Notes: a model not told the origin generated them from the sequence alone. A DNA stretch of 64,000 nt from Streptomyces sp. YPW6 (GCF_018866325.1 NZ_CP076457.1:186001-250000), one strand, 5' to 3'. Shown: positions 23,293 to 32,007, counted from the first letter of the stretch. Numbers and translations are program-made.

Positions 23293-25422
23293 ATGACCGA
23301 CGACGAACGGCGGCAGGACGCCGAAGCCCCTCCGCTCCGCCGGATCGACCGGAAGAACAACGGTGAGATCCGGCCGACGGAGCGCCTCGCCATGAACCGG
23401 ACCGGCAGCTTCGACTGGGACCTGGATACCCGGACCTTGGACATCGACGAGGCCGGGCTGACGGTGTTCGGGGTGGACCCGGCGAGGTTCGACGGACGCC
23501 CGGGCACCCTGTCGGAACACCTGGAGCCGGCGGAGCGGGCCCGGCTCGACGTGTCGATCGACGAGGCCATCACCGGGGGAGGAAGTTCCTTCAGCGTCCA
23601 CTTCCGCGTGCCTCTGGACGACGGGACGACCCAGTGGACCCATGCCCAGGCCCGGATTCTTCGCTCGAAGGACGGAATGGCCCACCGGATCGTGGGGATC
23701 GTCCGGGACGCGACGGCGGAGGTCACCCATTCGGCCTTCGTGCTCGATCTGGAAAAACGCCGCCAGCGCCAGACCAATATCGTTGAGCGAACAACCAGTG
23801 CCATGTCCCGTGCCGTGACCGTGGACGATGTGACGGCCGCTCTCACCGGACCCGGCGGGCTCGCCCGCCTGGGCGCGGACGGCCTCGCCCTGGGCCTCGT
23901 GGAGAACTCCGCGCTGAACATCGTCGCGCTGAGCGGGGAGTCGCTGGAAGTGCTCGACGGGCTCGGCTCCGGTGACCTCGACCGGAACCTTCCCCTCGCG
24001 GACACCATCCGCAGCGGGCGCCCCAGGTTCATCACCTCGCTGGCGGCCCTGGCCCGTCGCTACCCGGAGCTGGAGCCGCACCTCGGCCGGCTCGGGTTCC
24101 GGGCGGCGGCGTATCTCCCGCTGGTGGCCCAGGCGCGGTCGCTCGGGGGTCTGGCGCTGTTCTACCGCGAGCGCACGGTCTTCAACGCGGACGAGCGCAT
24201 TCTGTGCCTGGGGCTCGCCGCAATCGTGGCCCAGTCCCTGCAGCGGGCGATGCTCTTCGACGAGGAGCGGGAGTTCGCCACCCAGTTGCAGTCCGCGATG
24301 CTGCCGCCCCGGATACAGGACGTCGAGGGCGGTGAGATCGCGGTCCGCTACCACGCCGCGTGGAGCGGGCGGCAGGTGGGCGGCGACTGGTACGACGTGA
24401 TCACTCTGCCGAAGAACCGGTACGGGCTGGTCGTGGGGGACGTCCAGGGGCACGACACGCACGCGGCCGCGATCATGGGCCAGCTGCGCATCGCCCTGCG
24501 CGCCTACGCCTCCGAGGGGCACCCCCCGGCCACCGTGCTGGCACGGGCCTCGCGCTTCCTCGCGGAACTGGACACGGACCGCTTCGCCACCTGCACGTAC
24601 GCGCAGGTCGACCTGGCGTCCGGCACGGTGAAGGTCGTGCGGGCCGGGCATCTCGGTCCCCTGATCCGACACGCCGACGGGCGGGTCGGCAGCCCGCAGG
24701 TACGCGGCGGGCTGCCGCTGGGCACCTCCACGGACCTCCTGGACGAGGAGTATCCGGAGACCCGGCTCGATCTGGTCCCCGGTGAGACGTTTGTGCTGTA
24801 CACGGACGGGCTCGTGGAGGAGCCCGGGGCCGACCTCGACTCCGGCATCGACGCGCTGCGCAGCGAGGTGAGCGCCGGGCCCGCGGGGGCCGAGGCGCTG
24901 GCCGATCATCTGTCGGAGCGACTGTGGGAACGGTGGGGCTCGGGGGACGATGTGGCCCTCCTGGTGCTGCGTCGCAGCCCCGATGTGGGGTCGTCGCATG
25001 CGCCACGGCTCCACCAGTACATCCATCAGGCGGACCCGGAAGGGCTCTCGGACGCCCGCGCGATCGTCCGCCAGGCCCTCGCCGACTGGGACATGGCCGA
25101 GTTCGCCGACGATGCGGAGCTCGTCACGGGCGAGCTGCTGGTGAACGTGCTCCTGCACACGGAGGGCGGGGCGGTCCTGACCCTGGAAGTGCTGCCGGAA
25201 CCGGTGCGGCGGATCCGGTTGTCCGTCCAGGACCGGTCCAGCGCCTGGCCCCGTCGGCGTACACCGGGCGAGACGTCCACCTCCGGCCGGGGTCTGCTCC
25301 TGCTCGACGCGGTCTCCACACGGTGGGGCATCGAGCCGCGCGGCGAGGGCAAGGCCGTCTGGTGCGAGATCGGACCCGCTCCCCCGGCGGCCACCGCCTC
25401 GCCGTCTTTCCCGGCGGAGTGA
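23293..25422 (+). CDS. PAS-GAF-SpoIIE phosphatase-HATPase regulatory protein
   Basis: 709 aa from ATG 23293. Order: PAS (about 30-150; SFDWDLDTRTLDIDEAGLTV, then HRIVGIVRDATAE), GAF (about 165-325; VAQARSLGGLALFYRERTVF), SpoIIE/PP2C (about 335-545; LQSAMLPPRIQ, GGDWYDVITLPKNRYGLVVG, GDVQGHDTHAAAIMGQLRIA, LYTDGLVEEPG) and an HATPase_c anti-sigma-type kinase domain (about 560-705; ELVTGELLVNVLLHTEGGAV, TSGRGLLLLDAV). This is the classic Streptomyces stress regulator that joins sensing, anti-anti-sigma dephosphorylation and anti-sigma kinase activity in one cytoplasmic protein. Partner sigma factor not nearby. Confidence 0.9.
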   Translation: MTDDERRQDAEAPPLRRIDRKNNGEIRPTERLAMNRTGSFDWDLDTRTLDIDEAGLTVFGVDPARFDGRPGTLSEHLEPAERARLDVSIDEAITGGGSSFSVHFRVPLDDGTTQWTHAQARILRSKDGMAHRIVGIVRDATAEVTHSAFVLDLEKRRQRQTNIVERTTSAMSRAVTVDDVTAALTGPGGLARLGADGLALGLVENSALNIVALSGESLEVLDGLGSGDLDRNLPLADTIRSGRPRFITSLAALARRYPELEPHLGRLGFRAAAYLPLVAQARSLGGLALFYRERTVFNADERILCLGLAAIVAQSLQRAMLFDEEREFATQLQSAMLPPRIQDVEGGEIAVRYHAAWSGRQVGGDWYDVITLPKNRYGLVVGDVQGHDTHAAAIMGQLRIALRAYASEGHPPATVLARASRFLAELDTDRFATCTYAQVDLASGTVKVVRAGHLGPLIRHADGRVGSPQVRGGLPLGTSTDLLDEEYPETRLDLVPGETFVLYTDGLVEEPGADLDSGIDALRSEVSAGPAGAEALADHLSERLWERWGSGDDVALLVLRRSPDVGSSHAPRLHQYIHQADPEGLSDARAIVRQALADWDMAEFADDAELVTGELLVNVLLHTEGGAVLTLEVLPEPVRRIRLSVQDRSSAWPRRRTPGETSTSGRGLLLLDAVSTRWGIEPRGEGKAVWCEIGPAPPAATASPSFPAE

Positions 25423-25546
25423 CGGGCGACAGGAGAGACGGGCCGAGGGAGCGTGATGCGCGAAGGGGGGTGTCCCGCACACCGTGATGATGCGAGACGC
25501 CACCGGCCAGGGCTCTTACGGTCCGCGCCGCGGCTCGCGCGGGATG

Positions 25547-26167
25547 TCAGTCCTGGACGGTGCGTCTCTTGCGGACGGCCCAGAGGATGCCGCCCCCTGC
25601 CAGCAGCACGGCGACAGCGGCAGCGACGAGGACCGGCGTCGACGGCGACGAACCGGTCTCGGCCAGGTCCGGCGCGCTCGGGCTCGAGGCGGGCACGGCG
25701 GACGCGGACTCCGAGGGCTCGTCGCCCGGCGTGGCGCTCGGCTCGGGCGTACCGGAGGGCGGCGTCCGGGACGGGGCCGGCTCGGTCGCCGTCTGGCTGG
25801 GCTCCTCCTCGCACACCTCGGCCGTCTTCGTCCGGTCGATGGAGTGCTTGCCCTCGCCGTCGGCGTCCTTGACGACCAGTCGGACGGTCACCGGCTCGTC
25901 GTGGTCCAGAAGCGCCAGCTTCTTGTGGAACTCACGGCCGAACGTCTCGGTGGGGAGCAGGTCCTTGCCGTCCACCGACACAGTCACCGTGTTGGGGACG
26001 TCGCTCGTGTAGTCGGTGAGGTCGACGGTCACCTCGGAGCAGGTCACGGCCCAGGTGGGGGTGTGACCAACGGCCGGACCGGCAAAGACGGCTCCTCCGG
26101 TCAGACCGGCGACCGCAGCGACCACGAGGGCTCCCGCGCCACGCCACGATCTCCTGGGTATGGTCAT
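25547..26167 (-). CDS. LAETG cell-wall-anchored surface protein (class E sortase substrate)
   Basis: 206 aa from ATG 26165-26167 behind GGAGGAAG. A signal peptide (about 1-35; RSWRGAGALVVAAVAGLTGG) precedes an exported beta-sandwich-like domain with two cysteines (AVTCSEVTVDLTDYTSDVPN; and VCEEE), then a Ser/Pro/Glu-rich wall spanner and the sorting signal DLAETGSSPSTPVL, a C-terminal TM helix and KRR tail. LAxTG is the class E sortase motif used in Streptomyces. A surface or aerial-hypha role is likely but unproven. Confidence 0.82.
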   Translation of the reverse strand: MTIPRRSWRGAGALVVAAVAGLTGGAVFAGPAVGHTPTWAVTCSEVTVDLTDYTSDVPNTVTVSVDGKDLLPTETFGREFHKKLALLDHDEPVTVRLVVKDADGEGKHSIDRTKTAEVCEEEPSQTATEPAPSRTPPSGTPEPSATPGDEPSESASAVPASSPSAPDLAETGSSPSTPVLVAAAVAVLLAGGGILWAVRKRRTVQD

Positions 26168-26187
26168 GAATTCTTCCTCCAGATGCT

Positions 26188-26212
26188 CCCCACCGCCTGA
26201 ATGGCGGTGGGG
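26188..26212 (-). promoter_or_regulatory. 5'-leader hairpin upstream of the LAETG gene
   Basis: Perfect 10-bp stem CCCCACCGCC / GGCGGTGGGG with a 5-nt loop, ending about 20 nt before the start codon and about 10 nt before the Shine-Dalgarno. Position suggests control of translation or mRNA stability rather than termination. Confidence 0.45.
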
Positions 26213-26415
26213 CGCACAGTACTGCCATCGGCACCGTGCGACGCAGTCGCCCCGGGCGTAACCCGCAACATCAACTCCGGTCATATCCGGGCCACTTCCG
26301 GCAATGCGGGCAGGCCCTCGACAGGCTGTCCTCAGGGCGTGGCCGAATGAGAAGGTGGGATGTGCATCTATGTGCCGCCACCTTGACGTCCGACCCTGGG
26401 AGCGTGACCCGTTCC

Positions 26416-27117
26416 ATGCGATTGCTGCTGATCCGTCACGGCCAGACGCCGTCCAACCTCGGCCATTTCCTCGACACCGCGCGGCCCGGACCGGGGCTCA
26501 CCGACCTCGGTCTGCGGCAGGCGGCGGCCCTGCCCCGCGCGCTCGCCGGGGAGGACATCGCCGCGTTGTACGCCTCCACGCTGACGCGTACGCAGCTCAC
26601 GGCCGCGCCCCTGGCTGCGGAGCGGGGCATCGAGGTCCGGGTCCGTGACGGGATCCGTGAACTGTCCGCGGGTGACCTGGAGATGCGGGCCGACGAGGAG
26701 GCGGTCCGACAGTACCTGACAACCGTGTTCGCCTGGCCTGCCGGGGACGTCGCCCGCCGACTGCCGGGCGGCGAGGACGGGACCGAGGCGCTGGCCCGCT
26801 TCGACGCCGTGGTGGCCGAAGCAGCGGAGGCCGAGGAGCACGGGACGGTGGCGCTCGTCAGCCACGGCGCCGCCATCCGCGTATGGACGGCCTCCCGCGC
26901 GCGGAACGTCACCGTCGAATTCGCCACCCGGCACGGCCTGGACAACACGGGTGTGGTGGTGGTCGAGGGCTCGCCGGGTTCGGGGTGGACGGCCCTCTCC
27001 TGGGCCGGGACGGTCGTCCCGGCCGTCACCGCGAGCGGCGTGGCGGACGGCGGCCCCGCGGGCCGCACCGTGCCGGCCCCTCAGCCGGGGCCGACGACGG
27101 ACCACCCCACCGTCTGA
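26416..27117 (+). CDS. Histidine phosphatase (phosphoglycerate mutase-like) family protein
   Basis: 233 aa from ATG 26416 (GTG 26404 is an alternative). The catalytic RHG motif is at the N-terminus (MRLLLIRHGQTPSNLGHFLD), followed by GLTDLGLRQAAALPRAL, YASTLTRTQLTAAPLA with the second conserved Arg, ELSAGDLEMRADEE with the acid, and TVALVSHGAAIRVW with the second catalytic His. The C-terminal 40 residues are a Gly/Pro/Thr-rich tail. Cytoplasmic phosphatase of unknown substrate. Convergent with the GNAT gene. Confidence 0.88.
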   Translation: MRLLLIRHGQTPSNLGHFLDTARPGPGLTDLGLRQAAALPRALAGEDIAALYASTLTRTQLTAAPLAAERGIEVRVRDGIRELSAGDLEMRADEEAVRQYLTTVFAWPAGDVARRLPGGEDGTEALARFDAVVAEAAEAEEHGTVALVSHGAAIRVWTASRARNVTVEFATRHGLDNTGVVVVEGSPGSGWTALSWAGTVVPAVTASGVADGGPAGRTVPAPQPGPTTDHPTV

Positions 27118-27136
27118 TCGCCGCTTCCGCCGCTCC

Positions 27137-27150
27137 GGAGCTACAGCTCC
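27137..27150. terminator. Small hairpin between convergent genes
   Basis: Stem GGAGCT / AGCTCC with a 2-nt loop between the stops at 27117 (+) and 27211 (-). Short and therefore doubtful. Confidence 0.35.
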
Positions 27151-27210
27151 TGTTCCTGCCGAGGGGATGGACCTGCGGGCTGTGCCAGGACCTGTGCCAA
27201 GGGTCGGTCG

Positions 27211-27699
27211 TCACAGGGCCTTGTGCATGATGTGCATCCCCACATAGCCCTCGGTCGGGTGGTGGAAGCCCTCGGGAAGGGTGCCGATCACATCGAAGCC
27301 GATCGACTGATAGAGCTTGACCGCATGCGTGTTGGTCTCGACCACAGCGTTGAACTGCATGGCTCGATACCCTTCCGCGCGGGCCCAGTCGACCGAGTAC
27401 CGGCACAGTGCTCGCCCTACGCCCCGGCCGGAATGAGCGGGGTCGACCAGGTAGGTGGCGCTGGCGATATGGGACCCGTTTCCCATGTGGTTGCGGTTCA
27501 TCTTCGCGGTGCCCAGCACCGTACCGGCCTCGTCGACAGCGACGACCACCCGACTCGGCGCCGGGACGAACCACCACCCCTCGGCGTCCTCCTTGCCGAG
27601 GTCGAGCGGATAGGTGAGCGTCTCGCCCGCGGAGACGATTTCGTGGAAGAACGGCCAGATGGCGGCCCAGTCCTCGGAGGTTGCTTCCCTGATCAACAT
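27211..27699 (-). CDS. GNAT family N-acetyltransferase
   Basis: 162 aa. GNAT core: MLIREATSEDWAAIWPFFHE at the start, then VVVAVDEAGTVLGTAKMNRN, SATYLVDPAHSGRGVGRALC (acetyl-CoA pyrophosphate loop GRGVGRA), and AVVETNTHAVKLYQSIGFDV with the C-terminal GFHHPTEGYVGMHIMHKAL. This matches the L-amino-acid/phosphinothricin-like acetyltransferase group with the 'N(T/P)xAVxLYxxxGF' block. Substrate unknown. The ATG is at 27697-27699. Confidence 0.87.
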   Translation of the reverse strand: MLIREATSEDWAAIWPFFHEIVSAGETLTYPLDLGKEDAEGWWFVPAPSRVVVAVDEAGTVLGTAKMNRNHMGNGSHIASATYLVDPAHSGRGVGRALCRYSVDWARAEGYRAMQFNAVVETNTHAVKLYQSIGFDVIGTLPEGFHHPTEGYVGMHIMHKAL

Positions 27700-27738
27700 G
27701 CGGACAGGATGGCGTATCCGCGCACTCGACGCGAAACC

Positions 27739-28782
27739 TTATCGGGCACCGCGGCCACAGCGCCCCAGTATGGCGAACAGCCCCTTCCTCGCCGTTCGGG
27801 ACACCACGGCGGGACGTTGCGCCCCGGTGCAGACGGGCGGGGCCGCCGGCTCGGCGGCAGGCGCCGGGCAAAGGGCCCGAGGCCGGTCTCCGGTCCGGGC
27901 GGGCGGTGTCGCCCGGGCTGCTCCGCCGTCCCCGGGGCGCGGGGCGGGCCGGTCCTCGCGGGCACTGTCCAGCGCCAGCGTCAGGTTGACCCGCCGCCAG
28001 AGGATTTCGTCGGGGTCATCGGCCGACGTCAACTCCGCCATCGCTTCCCTCGCCGCCATGGACGCCGGGCGTCCGAAGACCGGCTCCGGCCTGACCCGTA
28101 CGAGATAGGCGCGTTCGTAGGGATCGTCCACCACTTCCGCCAACTGCACCGGGTCCAGGGCCGATGCCTGGACAGCCGCTCGCGCCCAGGGGTCACTCGT
28201 GCGGTCCAGCAACCGGTCGATGCGCTGTGCACGCCAGTTGCGCGCCCGCCAGTCGGCGCCCGACTCCAGCATCGTTCGCATCGCCGCGGGCGTCCGTCCG
28301 GTGAGCAGTTCGGGCTGCCGCGCCGCGAACGCGACAAGCTCGTCCGCGAGATAGAGCCAGACCACCGCGCGATACCGGTTCAGACAGAACGTGGCCGGGG
28401 AGACGCAGCCCGCCCGTGCCAGCCGGGTGAAACGCGCCGGTGCGATGTCCAGCAGGGCCGCTCCTCGCGCCGTACCGACCGTGCGGATTCGCTCCGTCAG
28501 CGCATCGGGGAAATCCGGCTGCTCGCGCAGGCGCGCGATCTCCTCCGCACGCACCCGTGGTCGCCCGCCGCCCGGTGCCCCGACGACGGCGATCAGCCCC
28601 AGGTGCACAGCCAGCTCGAACTCCGCACGACGGATACCCAGTTTCCGGGACGCTCGCCCGGCCGCGACCGTCGCCGCAGGGGCGGCGGACGAAGGCTGCC
28701 CGCCCTCGCTCTGTGGCGTGGTGCTCGCGCTCGCGCTCCTGTGGGCCGCGGTGTGCGCCCGGAGCACTTCCCTGATCGTCAT
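27739..28782 (-). CDS. DUF6397-like protein, 347 aa
   Basis: ATG 28780-28782 behind GGAGAAGAG. About 60-290 forms a helical domain: VAAGRASRKLGIRRAEFELA (helix-turn-helix-like), GGRPRVRAEEIARLR, ERIRTVGTARGAALLDIAPA, CLNRYRAVVWLYLADELVAF. I recall this order from the Streptomyces family DUF6397, whose members look like excisionase/HTH-type proteins of unknown role. A C-terminal Pro/Ala-rich segment (about 295-347) is low-complexity. Soluble. Assignment is from memory. Confidence 0.7.
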   Translation of the reverse strand: MTIREVLRAHTAAHRSASASTTPQSEGGQPSSAAPAATVAAGRASRKLGIRRAEFELAVHLGLIAVVGAPGGGRPRVRAEEIARLREQPDFPDALTERIRTVGTARGAALLDIAPARFTRLARAGCVSPATFCLNRYRAVVWLYLADELVAFAARQPELLTGRTPAAMRTMLESGADWRARNWRAQRIDRLLDRTSDPWARAAVQASALDPVQLAEVVDDPYERAYLVRVRPEPVFGRPASMAAREAMAELTSADDPDEILWRRVNLTLALDSAREDRPAPRPGDGGAARATPPARTGDRPRALCPAPAAEPAAPPVCTGAQRPAVVSRTARKGLFAILGRCGRGAR

Positions 28783-28891
28783 GGCTCTTCTCCCCCGTCG
28801 TCTCGAATACTCTCCGTGATCACGGTAACGCGAGGGAGCCCTCACCCGTCAGCCCTGTGGATAACTCTTCAGCCCTGACGAAAGGCGCAGG

Positions 28892-29305
28892 TCAGAAAGG
28901 TTCGGTGGGGTCGGGGCCGCCCTGCCGGACCGAGACTCCGAGGTGTTCACCGACTCGGTTGACGAGCAGGGTCATCTCGTAGGCGACCTGGCCGACGTCG
29001 GCCTCGGCCGCGGTCAGCACACACAGGCAACTGCCGTCGCCCGCGGCCGTGACGAAGAGCAGCGCCTCGTCGAACTCGACCATGGTCTGGCGGGCCCGGC
29101 CGGCCCGGAAGTGGCGTCCCGATCCGCGTGCCAGGCTCTGCAGGCCCGACGAGACGGCCGCCAGGTGCTCCGCGTCCTCGCGTGCGAGGCCGGTGCTGGC
29201 CCCGGTGACCAGCCCGTCGTTCGACAGGACCAACGCGTGCCGTATGTACTGCACCCTGCTGGTGAGATCGTCAAGGAGCCAGTCAAGTCCCCGGTCAAGC
29301 GGCAT
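28892..29305 (-). CDS. Roadblock/LC7 domain protein (conservon CvnB-like)
   Basis: 137 aa, single Roadblock/LC7 domain: LDWLLDDLTSRVQYIRHALV, SNDGLVTGASTGLAREDAEH, LAAVSSGLQSLARGSGRHFR and QTMVEFDEALLFVTAAGDGS. In Streptomyces conservons (cvnA-D) CvnB is a Roadblock protein that works with a sensor kinase (CvnA), a DUF742 protein (CvnC) and a small GTPase (CvnD). Here neither kinase nor DUF742 gene is adjacent. A CvnD-like GTPase lies 0.6 kb away on the same strand, with a PPOX gene in opposite orientation between them. Confidence 0.88.
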   Translation of the reverse strand: MPLDRGLDWLLDDLTSRVQYIRHALVLSNDGLVTGASTGLAREDAEHLAAVSSGLQSLARGSGRHFRAGRARQTMVEFDEALLFVTAAGDGSCLCVLTAAEADVGQVAYEMTLLVNRVGEHLGVSVRQGGPDPTEPF

Positions 29306-29446
29306 GTGCTCGTCCTCCCCGTACCTTCGTTCCCCGTTCCCCCGCTACGCGCGTAAGCCTCGCGCAACGGTCCCGTGGGGGCAAGCGCCCCTCACCGCCC
29401 GGGGTGCCGCTTCGCGCCACGCCGTGTTCGGCCTCAGGATGGGTTC

Positions 29447-29875
29447 ATGGCACACCACATGACCGATGAAGAATGGCGGGCCTTCCTGTCGGAGGGAACC
29501 CGCACGGCGAAGGTTTCGACGGTGCGGGCCGACGGCAGTCCGCACATCGCCCCCGTCTGGTTCCTTCTCGACGGTGACTCGGTGGTCTTCAACACCGGCA
29601 AGGAGAGTGTGAAGGGACGCAACCTCGCACGTGAGGGGCGGGTCGCCCTGTGCGTCGACGACGAGCGGCCTCCGTACGCGTTCGCGGTGGTGCAGGGACG
29701 TGCCGAGCTGAGCGAGGATCCGGAGGACCTTCTGCGGTGGGCGACGCGGATCGCGGGCCGCTACGTGGGGCCCGAGGCCGCCGAGGAGTTCGGCCGGCGC
29801 AACGGGGTACCCGGCGAACTCGTCGTGCGGGTGCGGATCGACACAGTGGTGGCGATGGCTGACATGGCCGACTGA
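29447..29875 (+). CDS. PPOX-class F420-dependent oxidoreductase
   Basis: 142 aa from ATG 29447. A split-barrel flavin/F420 fold: MAHHMTDEEWRAFLSEGTRT, KVSTVRADGSPHIAPVWFLL, DGDSVVFNTGKESVKGRNLA and VALCVDDERPPYAFAVVQGR. These blocks define the PPOX-class F420-dependent family of actinobacteria, which reduce or oxidise diverse small substrates with cofactor F420. Substrate unknown. It interrupts the two conservon-like genes and is transcribed opposite to both. Confidence 0.86.
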   Translation: MAHHMTDEEWRAFLSEGTRTAKVSTVRADGSPHIAPVWFLLDGDSVVFNTGKESVKGRNLAREGRVALCVDDERPPYAFAVVQGRAELSEDPEDLLRWATRIAGRYVGPEAAEEFGRRNGVPGELVVRVRIDTVVAMADMAD

Positions 29876-29893
29876 CGGAGCGGGCGCGGGCCG

Positions 29894-30586
29894 TCAGCCG
29901 ACGGCGGCGAGGAGCCGGGCGGTGTGCATCCGCCCGGCGTACTCCACCGTACGGATCAGGACTTCCTTTCCCGAGGCCCGGTCGCGGGCGTCGCACGGCA
30001 CGACCGGCGTGCCGCCGTCGAGGTCGAGCGCCTGCGCGACATCGTGCTCCGTGTGGGCGGGAGCGCCGGGGAAGCGGTTGACGGCTACGACGAACGGGAT
30101 CCGCCCGCGCTCGAAGTGGTCGACGGCGGCGAAGCAGTCCTCCAGACACCGGGTGTCGGCGAGCACGACGGCGGCGAGAGCGCCTTCGCACAGCTCCTCC
30201 CAGAGAAACCGGAAGCGGTCCTGACCGGGCATGCCGAACAGATGGAGCGACAGACCGGAGTGGAGGGTGATACGGCCGAAATCCATCGCCACGGTCGTAC
30301 TGGTCTTCCGCTCCACTCCGTCGGCGGCTCCCCGGCCCGGCCGTTTCCCGAACGCCCCGTCGCTCCCGCTCCCGCTCCCGGTCCCGGTCAGCGTCTCCTC
30401 CGAATACAGCGGGCGGATCTCACTGACGGAGCCGATCAGGGTCGATTTCCCGGCACCGAAGCCGCCCGCCACGACGATCTTCAGCGTGAGCTCGATGTCC
30501 TCTCCGATCATGGTCCTGCCGACGTTCGCGGCGGTGCGGTGGGCGGTACGGGCGTTCTCGTCGCTGTTGACGGGGTCGGAGGGCAT
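29894..30586 (-). CDS. Small GTPase, conservon CvnD-like
   Basis: 230 aa from ATG 30584-30586 behind AGAGAGGGG. P-loop LKIVVAGGFGAGKSTLIGSV (GGFGAGKST), then TSTTVAMDFGRITLHSGLSL, LFGMPGQDRFRFLWEELCEG (the PGQ switch), VVLADTRCLEDCFAAVDHFE, PFVVAVNRFPGAPAHTEHDV (NRF in place of NKxD) and VPCDARDRASGKEVLIRTVE. All are hallmarks of the Streptomyces CvnD GTPase family, which are membrane-associated signalling proteins. An unusual Gly/Ser-rich insertion (about 80-105) sits between P-loop and switch. No cvnA/cvnC neighbour is present. Confidence 0.87.
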   Translation of the reverse strand: MPSDPVNSDENARTAHRTAANVGRTMIGEDIELTLKIVVAGGFGAGKSTLIGSVSEIRPLYSEETLTGTGSGSGSDGAFGKRPGRGAADGVERKTSTTVAMDFGRITLHSGLSLHLFGMPGQDRFRFLWEELCEGALAAVVLADTRCLEDCFAAVDHFERGRIPFVVAVNRFPGAPAHTEHDVAQALDLDGGTPVVPCDARDRASGKEVLIRTVEYAGRMHTARLLAAVG

Positions 30587-30873
30587 GCGTCCCCTCTCTT
30601 CACAGCTCGGGGCTGGCTCCGCGGGGCTCTTCCGGGCCTCGGGAACCGAGTAGGGCGGACAGCATGGCAACCGTTCGGCTCCGTTCGAGCGGGTTGACCG
30701 CTCTTGCCCGATGAGGTCTCGCATCCGTCGTTCCTTGGCGTATCCCGACCTCATTGCTCCGCGTTTTCGCAACGCGTCGCCTCCCCGGCGGTGCCCTCCA
30801 CGCCGGTGGAGCCCGTCGTAGAGCCGCCCCTCCTCGCGCGGGCCACGGGTGGCGACCGCCCCCCTCGGTTCAG
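30587..30873. other. Intergenic, 287 bp, no gene supported
   Basis: Upstream region of the CvnD-like gene and downstream of the MerR-peroxiredoxin gene. Frames here lack a credible start and codon bias. No strong hairpin found. Confidence 0.4.
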
Positions 30874-31839
30874 CTACGCGTCACGATGGTCGCGGAACCA
30901 CCGCACCACCTCGTCGGCATGGGTGTCCGGTGGGAAGGCGGGGTAGAAGACGTGCTCGATCGTGGCACCGCGCAGCACGAGCGTGAGGCGCCGGTAGAGC
31001 GTCTGGCCGTCGGCCTCGAACGTGGGGAGCCGCAGCTCGTCCGCGAGCGTGAGCCGGGGGTCGGAGAGCATCGGATAGGGCAGATGCAGGCGCTCCACGA
31101 GCGCCTGTTGGTAGTCGGCTCGGTCGGAGGACAGAGCGAGCACCCGGTCGACTCCTTCCGCCCGCAGTGCGTCGAGGTTGTCGCGGAAGCCGCAGGCTTC
31201 CTGGCTGCAGCCGCGAGCTCCGGGGATGTCGTTCCAGCCGTCCGGGATGTCGGCGGACGGGTCCCCGGTGAGCGGGTAGAGGAAGAGCACCCAGCGGCCC
31301 TCGGTGACAGCCTCCAGACGAATGTCGCTGCCGTCCGTGCCGGTGAACGACAGGGCAGGGAGTGTCCGGCCCGGCAGGTGGTCGGCGCCACCGTCGTCGA
31401 CGGGGGCGGGCAGGTCGGTGGGCAGGGGGTCGGCCTTGGGCAGCATGTCGTCAGGCTCCTTCGATGGTTCGGTGGCGGAGGGGAAACCTCGCCGGGCCGC
31501 CGCGTCCCGGCGGCGCACGAGCTGGTCCCGGCTGTGTGTCAGCCGGGCGACGAGCAGGTCGATCGCCTGGATCTTCCGCTGGTAGGCCGCCAGGGACTCC
31601 GCGCAGTGGTCGCCCGAATCGTGTCCGGCGCGCAGGCAGGCAAGAAAGGGCCCGGTCTCCTTGGGCGTGAGCCCGAAGGCGCCCAGGCTGCGGATCTCCT
31701 CTGCCAGCCGGACGTCCTCCGCGGTGTAGTCGCGGTAGCCGTTGGCCGTCCGGCCGGGGCTGAGCAGCCCGCAGTCCTCGTAGTAGCGCAGCGCCTTGAT
31801 CGTCACGCCGGCAGCCGCGGCCGCCTCACCTGCACGCAT
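30874..31839 (-). CDS. MerR transcription factor fused to PrxQ/Bcp-type peroxiredoxin
   Basis: 321 aa. About 1-110 is a MerR-family regulator: MRAGEAAAAAGVTIKALRYY, EDCGLLSPGRTANGYRDYTA, then a dimerisation coiled coil with FLACLRAGHDSGDHCAESLA. About 150-321 is a thioredoxin-fold peroxiredoxin: GRTLPALSFTGTDGSDIRLE, RWVLFLYPLTGDPSADIPDG, and GARGCSQEACGFRDNLDALR. The C-x4-C pair in that segment is the peroxidatic/resolving cysteine pair of PrxQ/Bcp enzymes. One polypeptide therefore joins a DNA-binding domain and a peroxide-reactive enzyme, suggesting a self-contained redox-sensing regulator. ATG 31837-31839. Confidence 0.88.
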   Translation of the reverse strand: MRAGEAAAAAGVTIKALRYYEDCGLLSPGRTANGYRDYTAEDVRLAEEIRSLGAFGLTPKETGPFLACLRAGHDSGDHCAESLAAYQRKIQAIDLLVARLTHSRDQLVRRRDAAARRGFPSATEPSKEPDDMLPKADPLPTDLPAPVDDGGADHLPGRTLPALSFTGTDGSDIRLEAVTEGRWVLFLYPLTGDPSADIPDGWNDIPGARGCSQEACGFRDNLDALRAEGVDRVLALSSDRADYQQALVERLHLPYPMLSDPRLTLADELRLPTFEADGQTLYRRLTLVLRGATIEHVFYPAFPPDTHADEVVRWFRDHRDA

Positions 31840-32007
31840 GTGGCCTCCTCGTCGTCCAGAACGCTAAACCCGGACCTTGGGGGACGGGTCAAGCCGGTGG
31901 TCGGCTGAGCGCCTGGCGCCCGTCGCGCCTCGCGCACGAGGCGCGGGTGTCCGACTCGCCGCGCAGTCCACCGGGCCGGTGCCGGGGGAGCCGGGGCCGC
32001 CCGTACG

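Noticed and set aside
23110..25503. Reverse frame extending the hydrolase gene upstream over the SpoIIE regulator
   Set aside because: The forward protein has full PAS, GAF, SpoIIE and HATPase motifs. The hydrolase starts naturally at 23109.
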